The position numbers and the translations under genes are program-made. From positions 51,582 to 115,581 of the forward strand of contig CANRCT010000004.1 in the NCBI GenBank assembly GCA_947629175.1: a stretch of 64,000 nt of DNA, written 5' to 3'. Below, piece after piece: positions 17,121-25,923 of the stretch; position 1 is the first letter of the stretch, and every line of letters starts with the position of its first letter. The stretch comes from an uncultured Muribaculaceae bacterium. GTDB taxonomy: Bacteria > Bacteroidota > Bacteroidia > Bacteroidales > Muribaculaceae. The notes beneath the pieces are model-generated. The model had not been told where the DNA came from. It saw nothing but the letters and a program-made list of their open reading frames with translations, and did no database searches.

Positions 17121-20100
17121 TAAGCGAAAAGACCATACAGGCGGTTCGCGACCTTGATATTGCGGTTGTTCTCAAGCCATACGTCAACCTGACGGCCAGA
17201 GGCTCCTCTCTGGTCGGACTTTGCCCGTTCCATTCCGAGAAGTCTCCGTCATTTTCAGTTTCACCGAGAAAGAATCTGTGCTATTGTTTCAGTTGCCACC
17301 GGGGAGGCGACGGCATAGCATTTGTCATGGAGAAGGAGAACTGTACTTTCGAGGAAGCCGTCGAGAGGATAGCACGGGACAACAACATTCCCCTGGATTT
17401 CACAAATAGACAAATGTCTGACAAAGAGATTGAGGATGCGAAACACAGAGAGTCGCTTATGGCGGCTCTCGATGTGGCACAGAAATTCTTTTACGATTCG
17501 TTGCGAATAACATTCTCGGATGAAGCCCGCAATGCCCAGGCATACGCCTATGGTCGCTGGCCAGAGGAGTTTTGCTCTACATTTGGAGTGGGATATGCTC
17601 CGAAGGATGGTCGTGCATTCATGGAATACTGCAAAAGAAAGGCGGTAGATACGGATTTACTGATTGAACTCGGTCTGCTGAAACGGGACAAGGAGGACAA
17701 GGAAAAGATTTATACCGCATTCCGTGAACGTGTTATCATTCCTATACGCAACCGCTGGGGGCGAGTCATCGCTTTCACCGGTCGATATATCGGCACCAAT
17801 GACAAGGCCGCAAAATATATCAATTCCGACAACTCGGAGATTTACACCAAGGGAGATACAATCTTTGGAATCGACAGGGCTTCCAGAGTGAGGGATGCCG
17901 CCAATGTCATTATCGTCGAGGGCGCGCCGGATGTTATGCGCTTTAATATACTCGGATATGATAACACCGTGGCGACACTGGGAACATCATGGACCGACCA
18001 CCAGTTCGAGCAACTGAAGAAATACTATCAGGCAATCACCTTTGTACCTGATTCCGATGTAAAGGAGGGAGAGTTGTTCGGCCCAGGCTTTATCGCCGTG
18101 ATAAAGAACGGAGCCGAGACCATACGCAAGGGATTCGATGTGACCGTAAGAGAGATTCCCTTCGCGGAAGTTGAACTTACAGATGAAGAGCTGAAGGAGT
18201 TATATCCCGATGGAGTGCCGGGAGATGCCGTGAGAATCAAGCCCGGTAAGAATGATGCCGACAGTTATCTGAAAACCGCTGTCGATTTCACCTCATTGCC
18301 GGAAAAATATTTCATTGTATGGCTGGCCGAGAAGCGTTTCTACGAAGCTGACTCAATTCAGAAGGAACGGAATGCGATGTCGGAGATAGCCGACCTGCTG
18401 CGCTATGTCAAGGATTCACTCACACAATCCCAGATAATAGAGCAGCTCTCCAAGATATACGGCAAAGTGAAGATGTGGCGCGATGCCGTCACAATGGCCC
18501 GTGGCATTGCCCAACGGAATAAGGAATCAGATGCTCCCACCGATGAGAAGCAACAGAAAATCGAAGACCTCCGTAAAGCCGGGCTCTTCATCCGAAACAA
18601 CTGTTACTACACAATAGGGAGCGAGGAGGAAGACCCCGTGATAATCTCCAATTTCGTCATGGAGCCGCTGTTCCACATCAGCGATGACAACAACGGCACC
18701 CGCCTTTTCAAACTTATAAATGAGTATGGCGACACAAGGGAAATGGAGATCAGAGAGTCTGAAATGTGCTCGCTTGCTGCATTCCAGCAAAAGACCGGTA
18801 CCCTCGGCAATTTCATATGGCTTGCCAAGATAGACAAGCTCAACAGGATAAAACGCTACCTCTATGCCAGGACGGACACTGCGGAGCGTGTGAGAAAGCT
18901 CGGCTGGAACAGCGAGGAAGATTTCTTTGCGTTCGGCAACGGCATTCTCGCCGACGGTCAGTTTCTCAATGTAGATGACCTCGGTATTGTCAGGGGAGTC
19001 AACGGCAAAGCATACTATATTCCGGCACAGGCGAAGATGTATCGCAACAATCCGGAAATATACCAGTTCGAGCGACTGATGGTGCATGGCGACCTCGGTG
19101 GAGTGTCGCTGAGAGGATTCGCCACGAAACTCATCGAAGTATTCGGCGAGAATGCGAGAATTGCCCTTTGCTATCTGTTCGCAACACTCTTCCGTGATGT
19201 CATTTTTCAGAGGACGCGCCATTTCCCCATCCTCAATCTCTTTGGCGAGAAGGGAACAGGCAAGACGACGCTCGCCACCTGCCTCCAGTCATTCTTCATT
19301 CACGGTGTGGATCCGCCAAACCTTAGCGTCACGTCCATTCCGGCGATGAACGACCGTGTGTCACAGGCCGTCAACACCCTTGTTGTGTTCGACGAGTACA
19401 AGAACGACCTGGACGTGCGTAAGGTCGGATTCCTCAAAGGCTTGTGGGGAGGCGGCGGTCAGACGAAAAAGAACACAAACACCGACGGCATGGCATCCCA
19501 GACTATCGTGAGCACCGGAATAGCCATCTGCGGTCAGGACAAGCCCACACAGGATATGGCGCTCTATACCCGTGTCCTGTTCCTTGAATACACAAAGACC
19601 TCTTTCAACGCCGCCGAGAGGAAGCGGTATGAGGAGCTTGTCTCCTTATGCAACATGGGTCTTACACATCTGACAGTGGAGCTGCTGAAACACCGTCGGC
19701 TCTTCGAGAAGAATTTCCCGGAGGCATATAATATGGTGAAGCGCGAGTTCGGCACCAGACTTAGTGATGTGACGATACATGAGCGCATATTCGGCAACTG
19801 GGTCATCGCTCTCGCCACGTTCCGGACACTGGAGACGGTTCTTGACCTGCCATTCAGTTACAGCGAACTGTTCGATACCGCCGTCAAGGGAGTCATGCAT
19901 CAAAACGAGCTGGCTCAGGAAAGCTCCGAGGTCGGCGATTTCTGGAACACACTTCAAGGACTGCAGTCAGCCGGAAAATGTGTGAACGGTGTGCATTTCC
20001 GCATAAAGTATCTCACGAAGTTCCGGGCTATCGGCTCATCGGATGATATAGAGTACAAGGAGTCACGTCCCATACTGTATCTGAATGCTGCCGCCGTATC

Positions 20101-20482
20101 ATCGCTTTTGGGTGGGCGCAGCGGCATGGGTGCGACGGCAAACCGCTCCTACTGGTCCACGATTCTCTCGTATCTTAAATCGCATACATCCTATCTTGGC
20201 TTGAAGCAGCAGCGTTTTGACTTGCTCCTTGCCAATGGCTCGCCCGACTATTACTATGAGACAGTAAACGGCCAGCAGGTTAGAAAGCAGAATGTGACAC
20301 GCCCACAGGCTTTGTGCTTTGATTATCTCAGAATCAGGGATGACTTCGGTGTAAGTCTCGAGACAGAGGCCCTGACCGATGCCGAGAGGCTTGCCGAGGA
20401 CTACGAATCCACAGCAGAGAATCATCCCGGAGATAGCATGGAACAGGATACGAGGCCAGCCCCTGATTTATTCAACAACTGA
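17117..20482 (+). CDS. DnaG-type primase fused to P-loop helicase-like ATPase
   Basis: 1121 residues. The N-terminus is a CHC2 zinc domain (C36, H39, C57, C60 in GLCPFHS...LCYCFSC). A primase catalytic core with Toprim follows (FRERVIIPIRNRWGRVIAFTGRYIG; VIIVEGAPDVMRF; FVPDSDVKEGE, residues about 200-330). A long middle leads to a Walker A GEKGTGKTT at about residues 710-718 and a LVVFDEYKNDLD Walker B-like motif. This layout suits a self-contained replication protein of a mobile element. The start is fixed by the ATGA overlap; the frame extends further upstream without protein-like sequence. TTGACA iterons follow. Confidence 0.85.
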   Translation: MISEKTIQAVRDLDIAVVLKPYVNLTARGSSLVGLCPFHSEKSPSFSVSPRKNLCYCFSCHRGGDGIAFVMEKENCTFEEAVERIARDNNIPLDFTNRQMSDKEIEDAKHRESLMAALDVAQKFFYDSLRITFSDEARNAQAYAYGRWPEEFCSTFGVGYAPKDGRAFMEYCKRKAVDTDLLIELGLLKRDKEDKEKIYTAFRERVIIPIRNRWGRVIAFTGRYIGTNDKAAKYINSDNSEIYTKGDTIFGIDRASRVRDAANVIIVEGAPDVMRFNILGYDNTVATLGTSWTDHQFEQLKKYYQAITFVPDSDVKEGELFGPGFIAVIKNGAETIRKGFDVTVREIPFAEVELTDEELKELYPDGVPGDAVRIKPGKNDADSYLKTAVDFTSLPEKYFIVWLAEKRFYEADSIQKERNAMSEIADLLRYVKDSLTQSQIIEQLSKIYGKVKMWRDAVTMARGIAQRNKESDAPTDEKQQKIEDLRKAGLFIRNNCYYTIGSEEEDPVIISNFVMEPLFHISDDNNGTRLFKLINEYGDTREMEIRESEMCSLAAFQQKTGTLGNFIWLAKIDKLNRIKRYLYARTDTAERVRKLGWNSEEDFFAFGNGILADGQFLNVDDLGIVRGVNGKAYYIPAQAKMYRNNPEIYQFERLMVHGDLGGVSLRGFATKLIEVFGENARIALCYLFATLFRDVIFQRTRHFPILNLFGEKGTGKTTLATCLQSFFIHGVDPPNLSVTSIPAMNDRVSQAVNTLVVFDEYKNDLDVRKVGFLKGLWGGGGQTKKNTNTDGMASQTIVSTGIAICGQDKPTQDMALYTRVLFLEYTKTSFNAAERKRYEELVSLCNMGLTHLTVELLKHRRLFEKNFPEAYNMVKREFGTRLSDVTIHERIFGNWVIALATFRTLETVLDLPFSYSELFDTAVKGVMHQNELAQESSEVGDFWNTLQGLQSAGKCVNGVHFRIKYLTKFRAIGSSDDIEYKESRPILYLNAAAVSSLLGGRSGMGATANRSYWSTILSYLKSHTSYLGLKQQRFDLLLANGSPDYYYETVNGQQVRKQNVTRPQALCFDYLRIRDDFGVSLETEALTDAERLAEDYESTAENHPGDSMEQDTRPAPDLFNN

Positions 20483-20532
20483 CTGTCAAAAGATTCCGAC
20501 AAATAGACCACTACATTATCACCCATCATATC

Positions 20533-20563
20533 AAGGCTATCGAAAGGTAGCCTTTTATTCTTT
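20533..20563 (+). terminator. Terminator after primase gene
   Basis: AAGGCTA (20533-20539) pairs with TAGCCTT (20548-20554) and is followed by TTATTCTTT. It closes the primase operon. Confidence 0.75.
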
Positions 20564-20597
20564 CCTAAAAATCATCGAAAATAAAACCCACACGTTT

Positions 20598-20845
20598 TTG
20601 ACATGACATTCTTGACAAAACCTAACGATAGAAATATCAACGTATTGTATTCGCTTGTCATCCTTGACAAACCTTGACAAGCATTGACACATCAGATTTG
20701 CCAGAGAATTTCCAAGCCACGACTTGACAAATCATCGGCTTTATATCTTATATCTTTTCTTTTTGAAAAAGAACTAAAGTGATATAAAATAAGGGCTTGC
20801 GAGGCATGGGAAAGGGGGGGCAAGGCTGTGTCAACGTGTCAAGGC
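20598..20845. repeat. TTGACA iteron cluster (possible replication origin)
   Basis: TTGACA copies start at 20598, 20612, 20664, 20674, 20684 and 20724, with inverted copies near 20655, 20828 and 20837. Three are spaced exactly 10 bp (20664/20674/20684). No gene is seen in 20483-21051, and the flank is AT-rich. Next to a self-contained primase-helicase this could be an iteron-type origin. Regulator sites are the alternative. Confidence 0.5.
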
Positions 20846-20989
20846 TGTCACGGTCGAAACATATATACCTTTTCGTTTCAGAAAACAGTAATTCTTCTCC
20901 CGATGCCCTGATTTCTACCCATTGTAGGATTTGGTTCACCCTACTCCCATATATTCCAATCTATTCCTATAAATTCCAATATTCGCCTA

Positions 20990-21020
20990 TTGTTCAGAAT
21001 ATTATATGTCGCTAACTTTG
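20990..21020 (+). promoter_or_regulatory. Promoter of block 2 HTH gene
   Basis: TTG at 20990-20992, 20 bp, then TAACTTTG at 21013-21020; 32 bp before the gene at 21052. It matches the block 1 promoter in elements and spacing. Confidence 0.7.
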
Positions 21021-21051
21021 CGTATGGAACGCAAAAGAAATATACAGGAAT

Positions 21052-21327
21052 ATGAGGAAGAGTGATTTTGCCATGAAGATTGAGCCGGAGTTCTTATACT
21101 CCGTGGGGCAGGCTGCAAGATATTTCGGTGTCCACCGATGCACCGTCTACGCATACGTCGCCAATCGGGAGAAACCGCTGCCTCACCTCATATCTGAAAG
21201 AAACGGCAGAATCATCTTTCTCGGTCAGACACTTATCGAATACAAGTTGAACGGCCTTCCGAAGAAGGGCCGAAAACGGAAAAACACACCGCGTGGCGGA
21301 TTCGTCAACGGGTCAGACAGGGATTGA
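21052..21327 (+). CDS. Helix-turn-helix DNA-binding protein, block 2
   Basis: 91 residues, paralog of 6852-7097. The HTH (LYSVGQAARYFGVHRCTVYAYVANREKPLPHLISERNGRIIFLGQTLIEYKLNGLPKKGRKRK) aligns throughout, and a further 13-residue tail is unique here. An alternative start at 21073 would fit the paralog better. It stands alone before the leftward small genes of block 2. Confidence 0.75.
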   Translation: MRKSDFAMKIEPEFLYSVGQAARYFGVHRCTVYAYVANREKPLPHLISERNGRIIFLGQTLIEYKLNGLPKKGRKRKNTPRGGFVNGSDRD

Positions 21328-21363
21328 ATGAATGGAAATTGCCATGTTGGTTATGTTTGGGAT

Positions 21364-21753
21364 TCAGTTGAGACTGAACCACGGCAAGTCGAGAAGGGAT
21401 TTTCCCTTCTCGGCTGCCGTGGAAAGCTCAACGGCAAGCAGCCATGCATGGGTTCTCATCTCGTCCATGTCGTCAATGGTCTTGAGATACCTCGCAGGTG
21501 AGACATCTCCTTTGTTCTCCATCCACTCACACGCATAACGTTCGGGGTCGAGTGCATCGACAAAGGAGATGATCTCATCCACGAGCGATGAAATCCGACC
21601 GCCAGTCATTTCTGCCGTGAAACTGAACGGCAGACCGTTCCTGGTGATCCGCTGGAAGTCGAAGTAAAACGAATTGTCGCCGCAAGCAGTTATCGAAACC
21701 TGCCAGCCACAGCCTGCTGCAATTCTAATTATATCACTATGTATCATCTTCAA
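21364..21753 (-). CDS. Conserved hypothetical protein, block 2 (paralog of 7114)
   Basis: 129 residues. Shares SDIIRIAAGCGWQVSIT, FVDALDPERYACEWME and the FSLN/YRWN-type end with the block 1 copy. No recognised domain. It is last in the block 2 leftward operon. Sequence divergence (roughly 60% identity by eye) shows the block duplication is not recent. Confidence 0.7.
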   Translation of the reverse strand: MKMIHSDIIRIAAGCGWQVSITACGDNSFYFDFQRITRNGLPFSFTAEMTGGRISSLVDEIISFVDALDPERYACEWMENKGDVSPARYLKTIDDMDEMRTHAWLLAVELSTAAEKGKSLLDLPWFSLN

Positions 21754-21850
21754 TCTAATTGTAATAGGTACATTTTTTCATTTATTCCGCACCGCAGCCC
21801 CGCCGAGTCCGAGAGGAACCGGCGGGGTTTTCGGTAGATATGGCTGCGCT

Positions 21851-22228
21851 TCAGTACTCCTCCGGCACCTCCATTTCTTTTATTGCCTCCAAAAGTTCTT
21901 CAATCATCTTCTCGGTGGCTTCCATGTCTTCAAGCACAGCTCTCATGCGGTATGGCGCACCGTTTCTTCCGTGTCCGAACTGGTCGAGCCATATGTACGT
22001 CTCGTAGTCAACATCAAAATCCTCGTAATACTCCTCTATATTCTCTATGAGGGAGCTGATGTTGGCGCATTTCATTTCAGCCGAGAATGAGAAGTCGCGT
22101 CCTGCCGGAGTGAACTTGCCAAACTCAAACTCCGCTGTCTGCTTCTTGTAGATTATTCCTGCTTCCACCTTCCAGCCTTTCGACTTGGCACATTCAACTA
22201 CAGCGTCGGTCAAATCGTCTATATACAT
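21851..22228 (-). CDS. Conserved hypothetical protein, block 2 (paralog of 7601)
   Basis: 125 residues with start MYIDDLTDAVVECAKSKGW chosen by alignment with the block 1 copy; the frame extends 14 codons upstream without support. HGRNGAPYRMRAVLEDMEATEKMI is identical in both copies. Unknown function. Confidence 0.7.
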   Translation of the reverse strand: MYIDDLTDAVVECAKSKGWKVEAGIIYKKQTAEFEFGKFTPAGRDFSFSAEMKCANISSLIENIEEYYEDFDVDYETYIWLDQFGHGRNGAPYRMRAVLEDMEATEKMIEELLEAIKEMEVPEEY

Positions 22229-22285
22229 ATTGTTACGGTGTGTTGTGTCAGCCGTAGCGGAGAGTGCCACGGCTGACGGGGTAAT

Positions 22286-22648
22286 TCAATCCTCGAATCT
22301 TGCGAGAAACTTCTGTAAGCGGTCATCGCGTAGGTTCTTCAAGGCGATCGGCTTGAAGTTGGTCTGCTGCCTCACTTGAAGTTTGCCGTAACCTTGTGCG
22401 CTAAGGTCGAGTTCGACTTCGGATAACTCGTTGAGTGACACATAGCCATACTCATCCTCGATTAGACCGGTCACTATGGCGAACATGATGGTGTCGCCTC
22501 CCTCTCGTTCGCCTTCAAGTATAAACCATCGGGCGGAGCCGAGTGCGAAGATTGCGCGACAAATTGCTTCCTTTCCCTTGCCGTCCTGGGAATAGAGGGG
22601 ATAGTCCTTCAAGGCTTCCTCCAACAGGGGTGTCTGTAGTCTGCACAT
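22286..22648 (-). CDS. DUF2958-like protein, block 2
   Basis: 120 residues, over 85% identical by eye to 8034-8396, same length and same end (DRLQKFLARFED). DUF2958-like; activity unknown. Its start lies 2 bp after the stop of the small gene at 22651. Confidence 0.75.
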   Translation of the reverse strand: MCRLQTPLLEEALKDYPLYSQDGKGKEAICRAIFALGSARWFILEGEREGGDTIMFAIVTGLIEDEYGYVSLNELSEVELDLSAQGYGKLQVRQQTNFKPIALKNLRDDRLQKFLARFED

Positions 22649-22650
22649 AT

Positions 22651-22818
22651 TCAGTCAAATATTATTTCGTCGGGGTAAACTTCAATGGTGGCTCCGCTGC
22701 TAAACTCAATGATAAAGCGGTAGCCGTTTCGCCCCACCACCGTGGCGCGATGGTATCCGCGCCATGGGGTGTTGAGTTCGCATTGCCGTCCGTATTCGGG
22801 AAAATCGGGGTCGTACAT
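22651..22818 (-). CDS. 55-residue protein present only in block 2
   Basis: An open frame of 55 codons from ATG (plus 22816-22818) to TGA (22651-22653). It reads MYDPDFPEYGRQ, then a beta-rich GYHRATVVGRNGYRFIIEFSSGATIEVYPDEIIF. The spacing to both neighbours (2 bp and 10 bp) fits an operon. Block 1 has no room for it: its neighbours there are 11 bp apart. So it was gained in block 2 or lost in block 1. Function unknown; a small barrel-like fold is possible. Confidence 0.6.
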   Translation of the reverse strand: MYDPDFPEYGRQCELNTPWRGYHRATVVGRNGYRFIIEFSSGATIEVYPDEIIFD

Positions 22819-22828
22819 ATCGAGAGAT

Positions 22829-23137
22829 TTATGCGGTTGGAAAATCGGGGTCGAAAATGAGGTCGGCCTCGATTAGATGGGCGTATGCCTCGGCTGCGAG
22901 ACGTGATGCCCACTCGTTGCGGTCGTCGTAGCGACCTTTGCGGTAGTTGTGGGCGAGTCCCTTCAGGTAGCCCAACATTATCTTGAACGCCTGCTGCTGG
23001 AGATAGCGGTGCATGGTTGTCATTGCCATGCCGGTCTTCTCGGTGCTGCTCATTTTGCCGTTGACAAAGTTCTCGAAGTCGCGGACAAACTCCTTGTCGC
23101 CCTCGGCTATCTTCATGAAGTCGATGTCTGTATTCAT
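22829..23137 (-). CDS. Conserved hypothetical protein, block 2 (paralog of 8408)
   Basis: 102 residues with the same MNTDIDFMKIAEGDK start and MHRYLQQQAFK core as the block 1 copy. Helical, no recognised family. Second gene behind hairpin element B. Confidence 0.7.
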   Translation of the reverse strand: MNTDIDFMKIAEGDKEFVRDFENFVNGKMSSTEKTGMAMTTMHRYLQQQAFKIMLGYLKGLAHNYRKGRYDDRNEWASRLAAEAYAHLIEADLIFDPDFPTA

Positions 23138-23148
23138 ATCGGTAGTGG

Positions 23149-23343
23149 TTATATGGTTGCTTGATTATAGATGGCTGGCTCGGCAGACACATTATATAAG
23201 TAATCGCCTGAGCGCACCAAAAGGCAGTCAGCTCCATAATAGAGCTTCTTCATGCCTCGGACACTTCCTGTCTTGTGGAAGTTCGGGAAGCGGTTGATGC
23301 CGACACGGCGTCCCTCCTCGATTGTCATTTTCTTTACTCTCAT
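23149..23343 (-). CDS. 64-residue protein directly behind hairpin element B
   Basis: Nearly identical to 8737-8931. The start follows ATAAGGAACT directly, as in block 1. First gene of the block 2 leftward operon. Unknown family. Confidence 0.7.
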   Translation of the reverse strand: MRVKKMTIEEGRRVGINRFPNFHKTGSVRGMKKLYYGADCLLVRSGDYLYNVSAEPAIYNQATI

Positions 23344-23386
23344 AGTTCCTTATTATTAATGAGTTCAATTCTTTTTCCCTTTTTGT

Positions 23387-23628
23387 GAAGCTCCTTTGAG
23401 CTTCTCGGTCGGGAGAACCGTTTTTCGTGCAAGTGAACACTGCGGACACGAGGGAACATAAGGCAAGAGTGTAGGCGGTGACTGCGATCGGGATACCCAT
23501 TTTTGAGGCACGAAAAAATGTGGAGGCTCACGGGCGCAGTCATCGCCGGAAAGCGTAGCGGCTCTTGCCGTTGCTCCCGTCCGCAGTATCTTCGCACCGA
23601 AAAACCTCTCCGACCCGGAAGCGCAAAG
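23387..23628 (-). promoter_or_regulatory. Frpo-like hairpin element, copy B
   Basis: The closest copy to A. Right-arm promoter: TTG at 23565-23567, 19 bp, TATCTTCG at 23587-23594, pointing at the hairpin base. The left arm has GGCAAG at 23462-23467 opposite the -33. The distal stem (GGCGGTGACTGCGATCG with CGGGCGCAGTCATCGCC) keeps pairing with A by compensatory and wobble changes. Terminal hairpin GAAGCTC-cttt-GAGCTTC at 23387-23404. Precedes the leftward gene at 23343. Confidence 0.6.
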
Positions 23629-23657
23629 CGATGCAATCAGAAAATGCTGTACTTGCG

Positions 23658-23708
23658 ACTAAATAACGGCAAATCATTTGGTGATTTGCCGTTATTTAGT
23701 TAACTTTG
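23658..23708 (+). promoter_or_regulatory. AbiE promoter with embedded 19-bp palindrome operator
   Basis: A perfect inverted repeat with 19-bp arms (23658-23676 and 23682-23700) and loop TTTGG. The -33 TTG (23678-23680) sits in the loop and, 20 bp later, TAACTTTG (23701-23708) is the -7. A protein bound to the palindrome would block the promoter, fitting autoregulation by the AbiEi-type antitoxin. Confidence 0.7.
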
Positions 23709-23730
23709 CACTTGATATACAAAGACTCCA

Positions 23731-24462
23731 ATGACAGAGACACGCACTGCCATACTCACGTTTGCCGAGAATCGGGATAGCTTCCGGTTCGCCGAACTGT
23801 TGTCGTATCTCAACGGACTGTTTGAGATTTCGAAGGTCACGCTCTCCTGGTATCTCAGGGAAATGATCAACGACAATATTATCTTCAAGCTTGGCCGTGG
23901 CATATATACGGCTCACAAGGTGCATACATCGGAATACACGCCACGCCTGAGGATCAAGGCTGTGAAAGTCGGCAAAATTATCGCCCGTAAGTTTCCATTT
24001 GTCTCGGTCAGCGTACTCGATGGTCAGGTCTTTGCTGATTTCCAGCATCATATTTCCTCCAACAATGTAATATATGTGGAAGTGGACCGCGATGCCATGG
24101 AATCAGTCTTTCATTCTTTGAAACAGGAGGGATATACCGCGTATCTCAATCCGTCGAAAGATTTTGTATATGAAAACATCGACTTGTCGAAGGAGGCTGT
24201 GATTGTAAAGCCTTTGATTTCCGAATCCCCACTTTTGGACTTCAAGGGAGTCAAGACTCCGCGTCTGGAGAAAATTCTTGTTGATATCTATTGTGACGAT
24301 GACTTGGACTATCTTCATGGCAACGAGTGGAGCCGGATGTTCGACAACGCTCTTTCGATGTATTCAGTCAACCGAACCGCAATGCTGCGATATGCCTCGC
24401 GACGCAATGCCAAACCGGCCATAGAGAAGGCCATAGAAAACTTGGGAACCCACAATGATTAA
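23731..24462 (+). CDS. AbiEi-type antitoxin/regulator
   Basis: 243 residues. The N-terminal winged helix (FRFAELLSYLNGLFEISKVTLSWYLREMINDNIIFKLGRGIYTA) fits DNA binding; the rest matches the DUF6577/AbiEi-like antitoxins that precede AbiEii toxins in Bacteroidetes. It overlaps the toxin gene by 8 bp. It should neutralise the toxin and repress the palindrome promoter upstream. This pair fills the block 2 cargo slot. Confidence 0.75.
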   Translation: MTETRTAILTFAENRDSFRFAELLSYLNGLFEISKVTLSWYLREMINDNIIFKLGRGIYTAHKVHTSEYTPRLRIKAVKVGKIIARKFPFVSVSVLDGQVFADFQHHISSNNVIYVEVDRDAMESVFHSLKQEGYTAYLNPSKDFVYENIDLSKEAVIVKPLISESPLLDFKGVKTPRLEKILVDIYCDDDLDYLHGNEWSRMFDNALSMYSVNRTAMLRYASRRNAKPAIEKAIENLGTHND

Positions 24463-25516
24463 ACCACACTGTTTCGGCAAGGACTGGTTTCAGTCAATGT
24501 CGAAGAAATACCGTTACAACGACCTCGGCATTATCGAGAAAGTCATCAGAGCCTTTGCACTCCTCGACCTTTTGGCCCGCTCAGGCTGCCCTTATATCTT
24601 CAAGGGTGGCACATGCGTCGGTCTGATACTCGGCGACAAGACACGCCGACTTTCAATCGACATTGACATTATCTGTCCTCCCGGTACAAATGTTGAAGAA
24701 TATCTTGACCGCATAAGCGAGTTCGGTTTTACAAGGAAAGAACTGGTGGAACGCCGTCAGGCCGGAAAAGATATTCCAAAGAGCCACTCCAAGTTTTTCT
24801 ATCAGATAGCCTATACCGACCGTTCAAACCAGGAGTCATATATCCTGCTTGACGTTTTGTATGAAGATACTCACTATCAACAGGTGAATGAGATAGAGGT
24901 CATCAACAAGTTTATCGAGCTTGATTCCGAGCCGTCGATTGTAATGGTTCCATCCATAGGCGATATTCTCGGCGACAAGCTGACGGCATTCGCTCCCAAC
25001 ACCACCGGCATACCTTATTATAAGAATGGCAGCTCCCGTGGCACCGAAATCATGAAGCAGGTCTATGACATAGGTCGTCTGTTCGATGCAGTCGAAGATC
25101 TTGAGCTTACAGCCAAATCGTTCAGCCGCATTGCTCTGGTGGAACTTGGCTACCGTGGTCTTGGCGCAGACCCGTCGGTAATATATGAGGACATACGGCA
25201 GACCGCTCTTCTCCTTGCTACGCGAGGATTGGAGGGGAAAGGCGACTTCCCGTTGTTGCAGGACGGCATCAAGCGACTCGGCAACTTCATCTATGAGAAC
25301 AAATACTTCATCGAGGATGCGATTGTCGATTCGGCAAAGGCAGCCTATGTCGCCACTTGCATAGAAAAAGAGCAAACGCAGATAGAGAAATTTGACATCT
25401 CAAAACTGACCTCCGACATGAACATAGACCGTGTATTGCCTGTCCGACTCAACAAGTTGAAGAAGACACGCCCGGAGGCTTTCTTCTATTGGTATCTCAT
25501 TGACCAGATTCTATAG
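24455..25516 (+). CDS. AbiEii/AbiGii nucleotidyltransferase toxin
   Basis: 353 residues. The nucleotidyltransferase signature is clear: FKGGTCVGLILGDKTRRLSIDIDII, with GG at 51-52 and the two metal-binding aspartates in SIDID (69 and 71). A KLTAFAPNTTGIPY segment follows in the middle. AbiEii toxins transfer nucleotides and stop growth of phage-infected cells, and they also stabilise elements. It ends at a terminator. Complete, with no damage seen. Confidence 0.85.
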   Translation: MIKPHCFGKDWFQSMSKKYRYNDLGIIEKVIRAFALLDLLARSGCPYIFKGGTCVGLILGDKTRRLSIDIDIICPPGTNVEEYLDRISEFGFTRKELVERRQAGKDIPKSHSKFFYQIAYTDRSNQESYILLDVLYEDTHYQQVNEIEVINKFIELDSEPSIVMVPSIGDILGDKLTAFAPNTTGIPYYKNGSSRGTEIMKQVYDIGRLFDAVEDLELTAKSFSRIALVELGYRGLGADPSVIYEDIRQTALLLATRGLEGKGDFPLLQDGIKRLGNFIYENKYFIEDAIVDSAKAAYVATCIEKEQTQIEKFDISKLTSDMNIDRVLPVRLNKLKKTRPEAFFYWYLIDQIL

Positions 25517-25532
25517 AACAAACAACACACAT

Positions 25533-25582
25533 ACTAAATAATGGCAAATATAGTCTGTATTTGCCGTTGTTTAGTTTTTTTT
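25533..25582 (+). terminator. Terminator of AbiE operon, related to its operator
   Basis: Arms 25533-25550 and 25558-25575 pair with two wobble positions, followed by eight T. Its arms share ACTAAATAAyGGCAAAT with the operator palindrome at 23658, so the cassette is bracketed by two related palindromes. Confidence 0.75.
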
Positions 25583-25596
25583 GATGATATAAGATT

Positions 25597-25923
25597 ATGA
25601 TTAAAGAGACACGGCTGTCGCCGGAAATGATTGACGCTCTGGAGCTGGCGATTCGCGAGGCTGTGCAGGAGCGCATAGACACCGACCCCGATGTTGCCGA
25701 CTGTTATTTGCGCATAATCCCGGATAAATGGCTCGTTCAGGTCATGTATATTGAGGAAAGCAATCTGACCGCACCAAATCGCGATGTGGCATTACTCAAC
25801 CTCATGTACGACCTCAAAGATACTTATGGCGGCAACGAGATATGGATGCTCAACGACCAAGCCATCCGAAACCTCGCTGAATCATACGGCAATCTGCTTG
25901 AAATGGACTTCTGTCTAAATTAA
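25597..25923 (+). CDS. Hypothetical protein after AbiE
   Basis: 108 residues, acidic, no recognised family (ETRLSPEMIDALELAIREAVQERIDTDPDVADCYLRIIPDKWLVQVMYIEE). It sits between the AbiE terminator and the mod leader. Composition is protein-like; role unknown. Confidence 0.55.
   Translation: MIKETRLSPEMIDALELAIREAVQERIDTDPDVADCYLRIIPDKWLVQVMYIEESNLTAPNRDVALLNLMYDLKDTYGGNEIWMLNDQAIRNLAESYGNLLEMDFCLN

Noticed and set aside
20598..20845. CRISPR-like spacing of TTGACA repeats
   Set aside because: The repeats are 6 bp, irregularly spaced and partly inverted, as in iterons.
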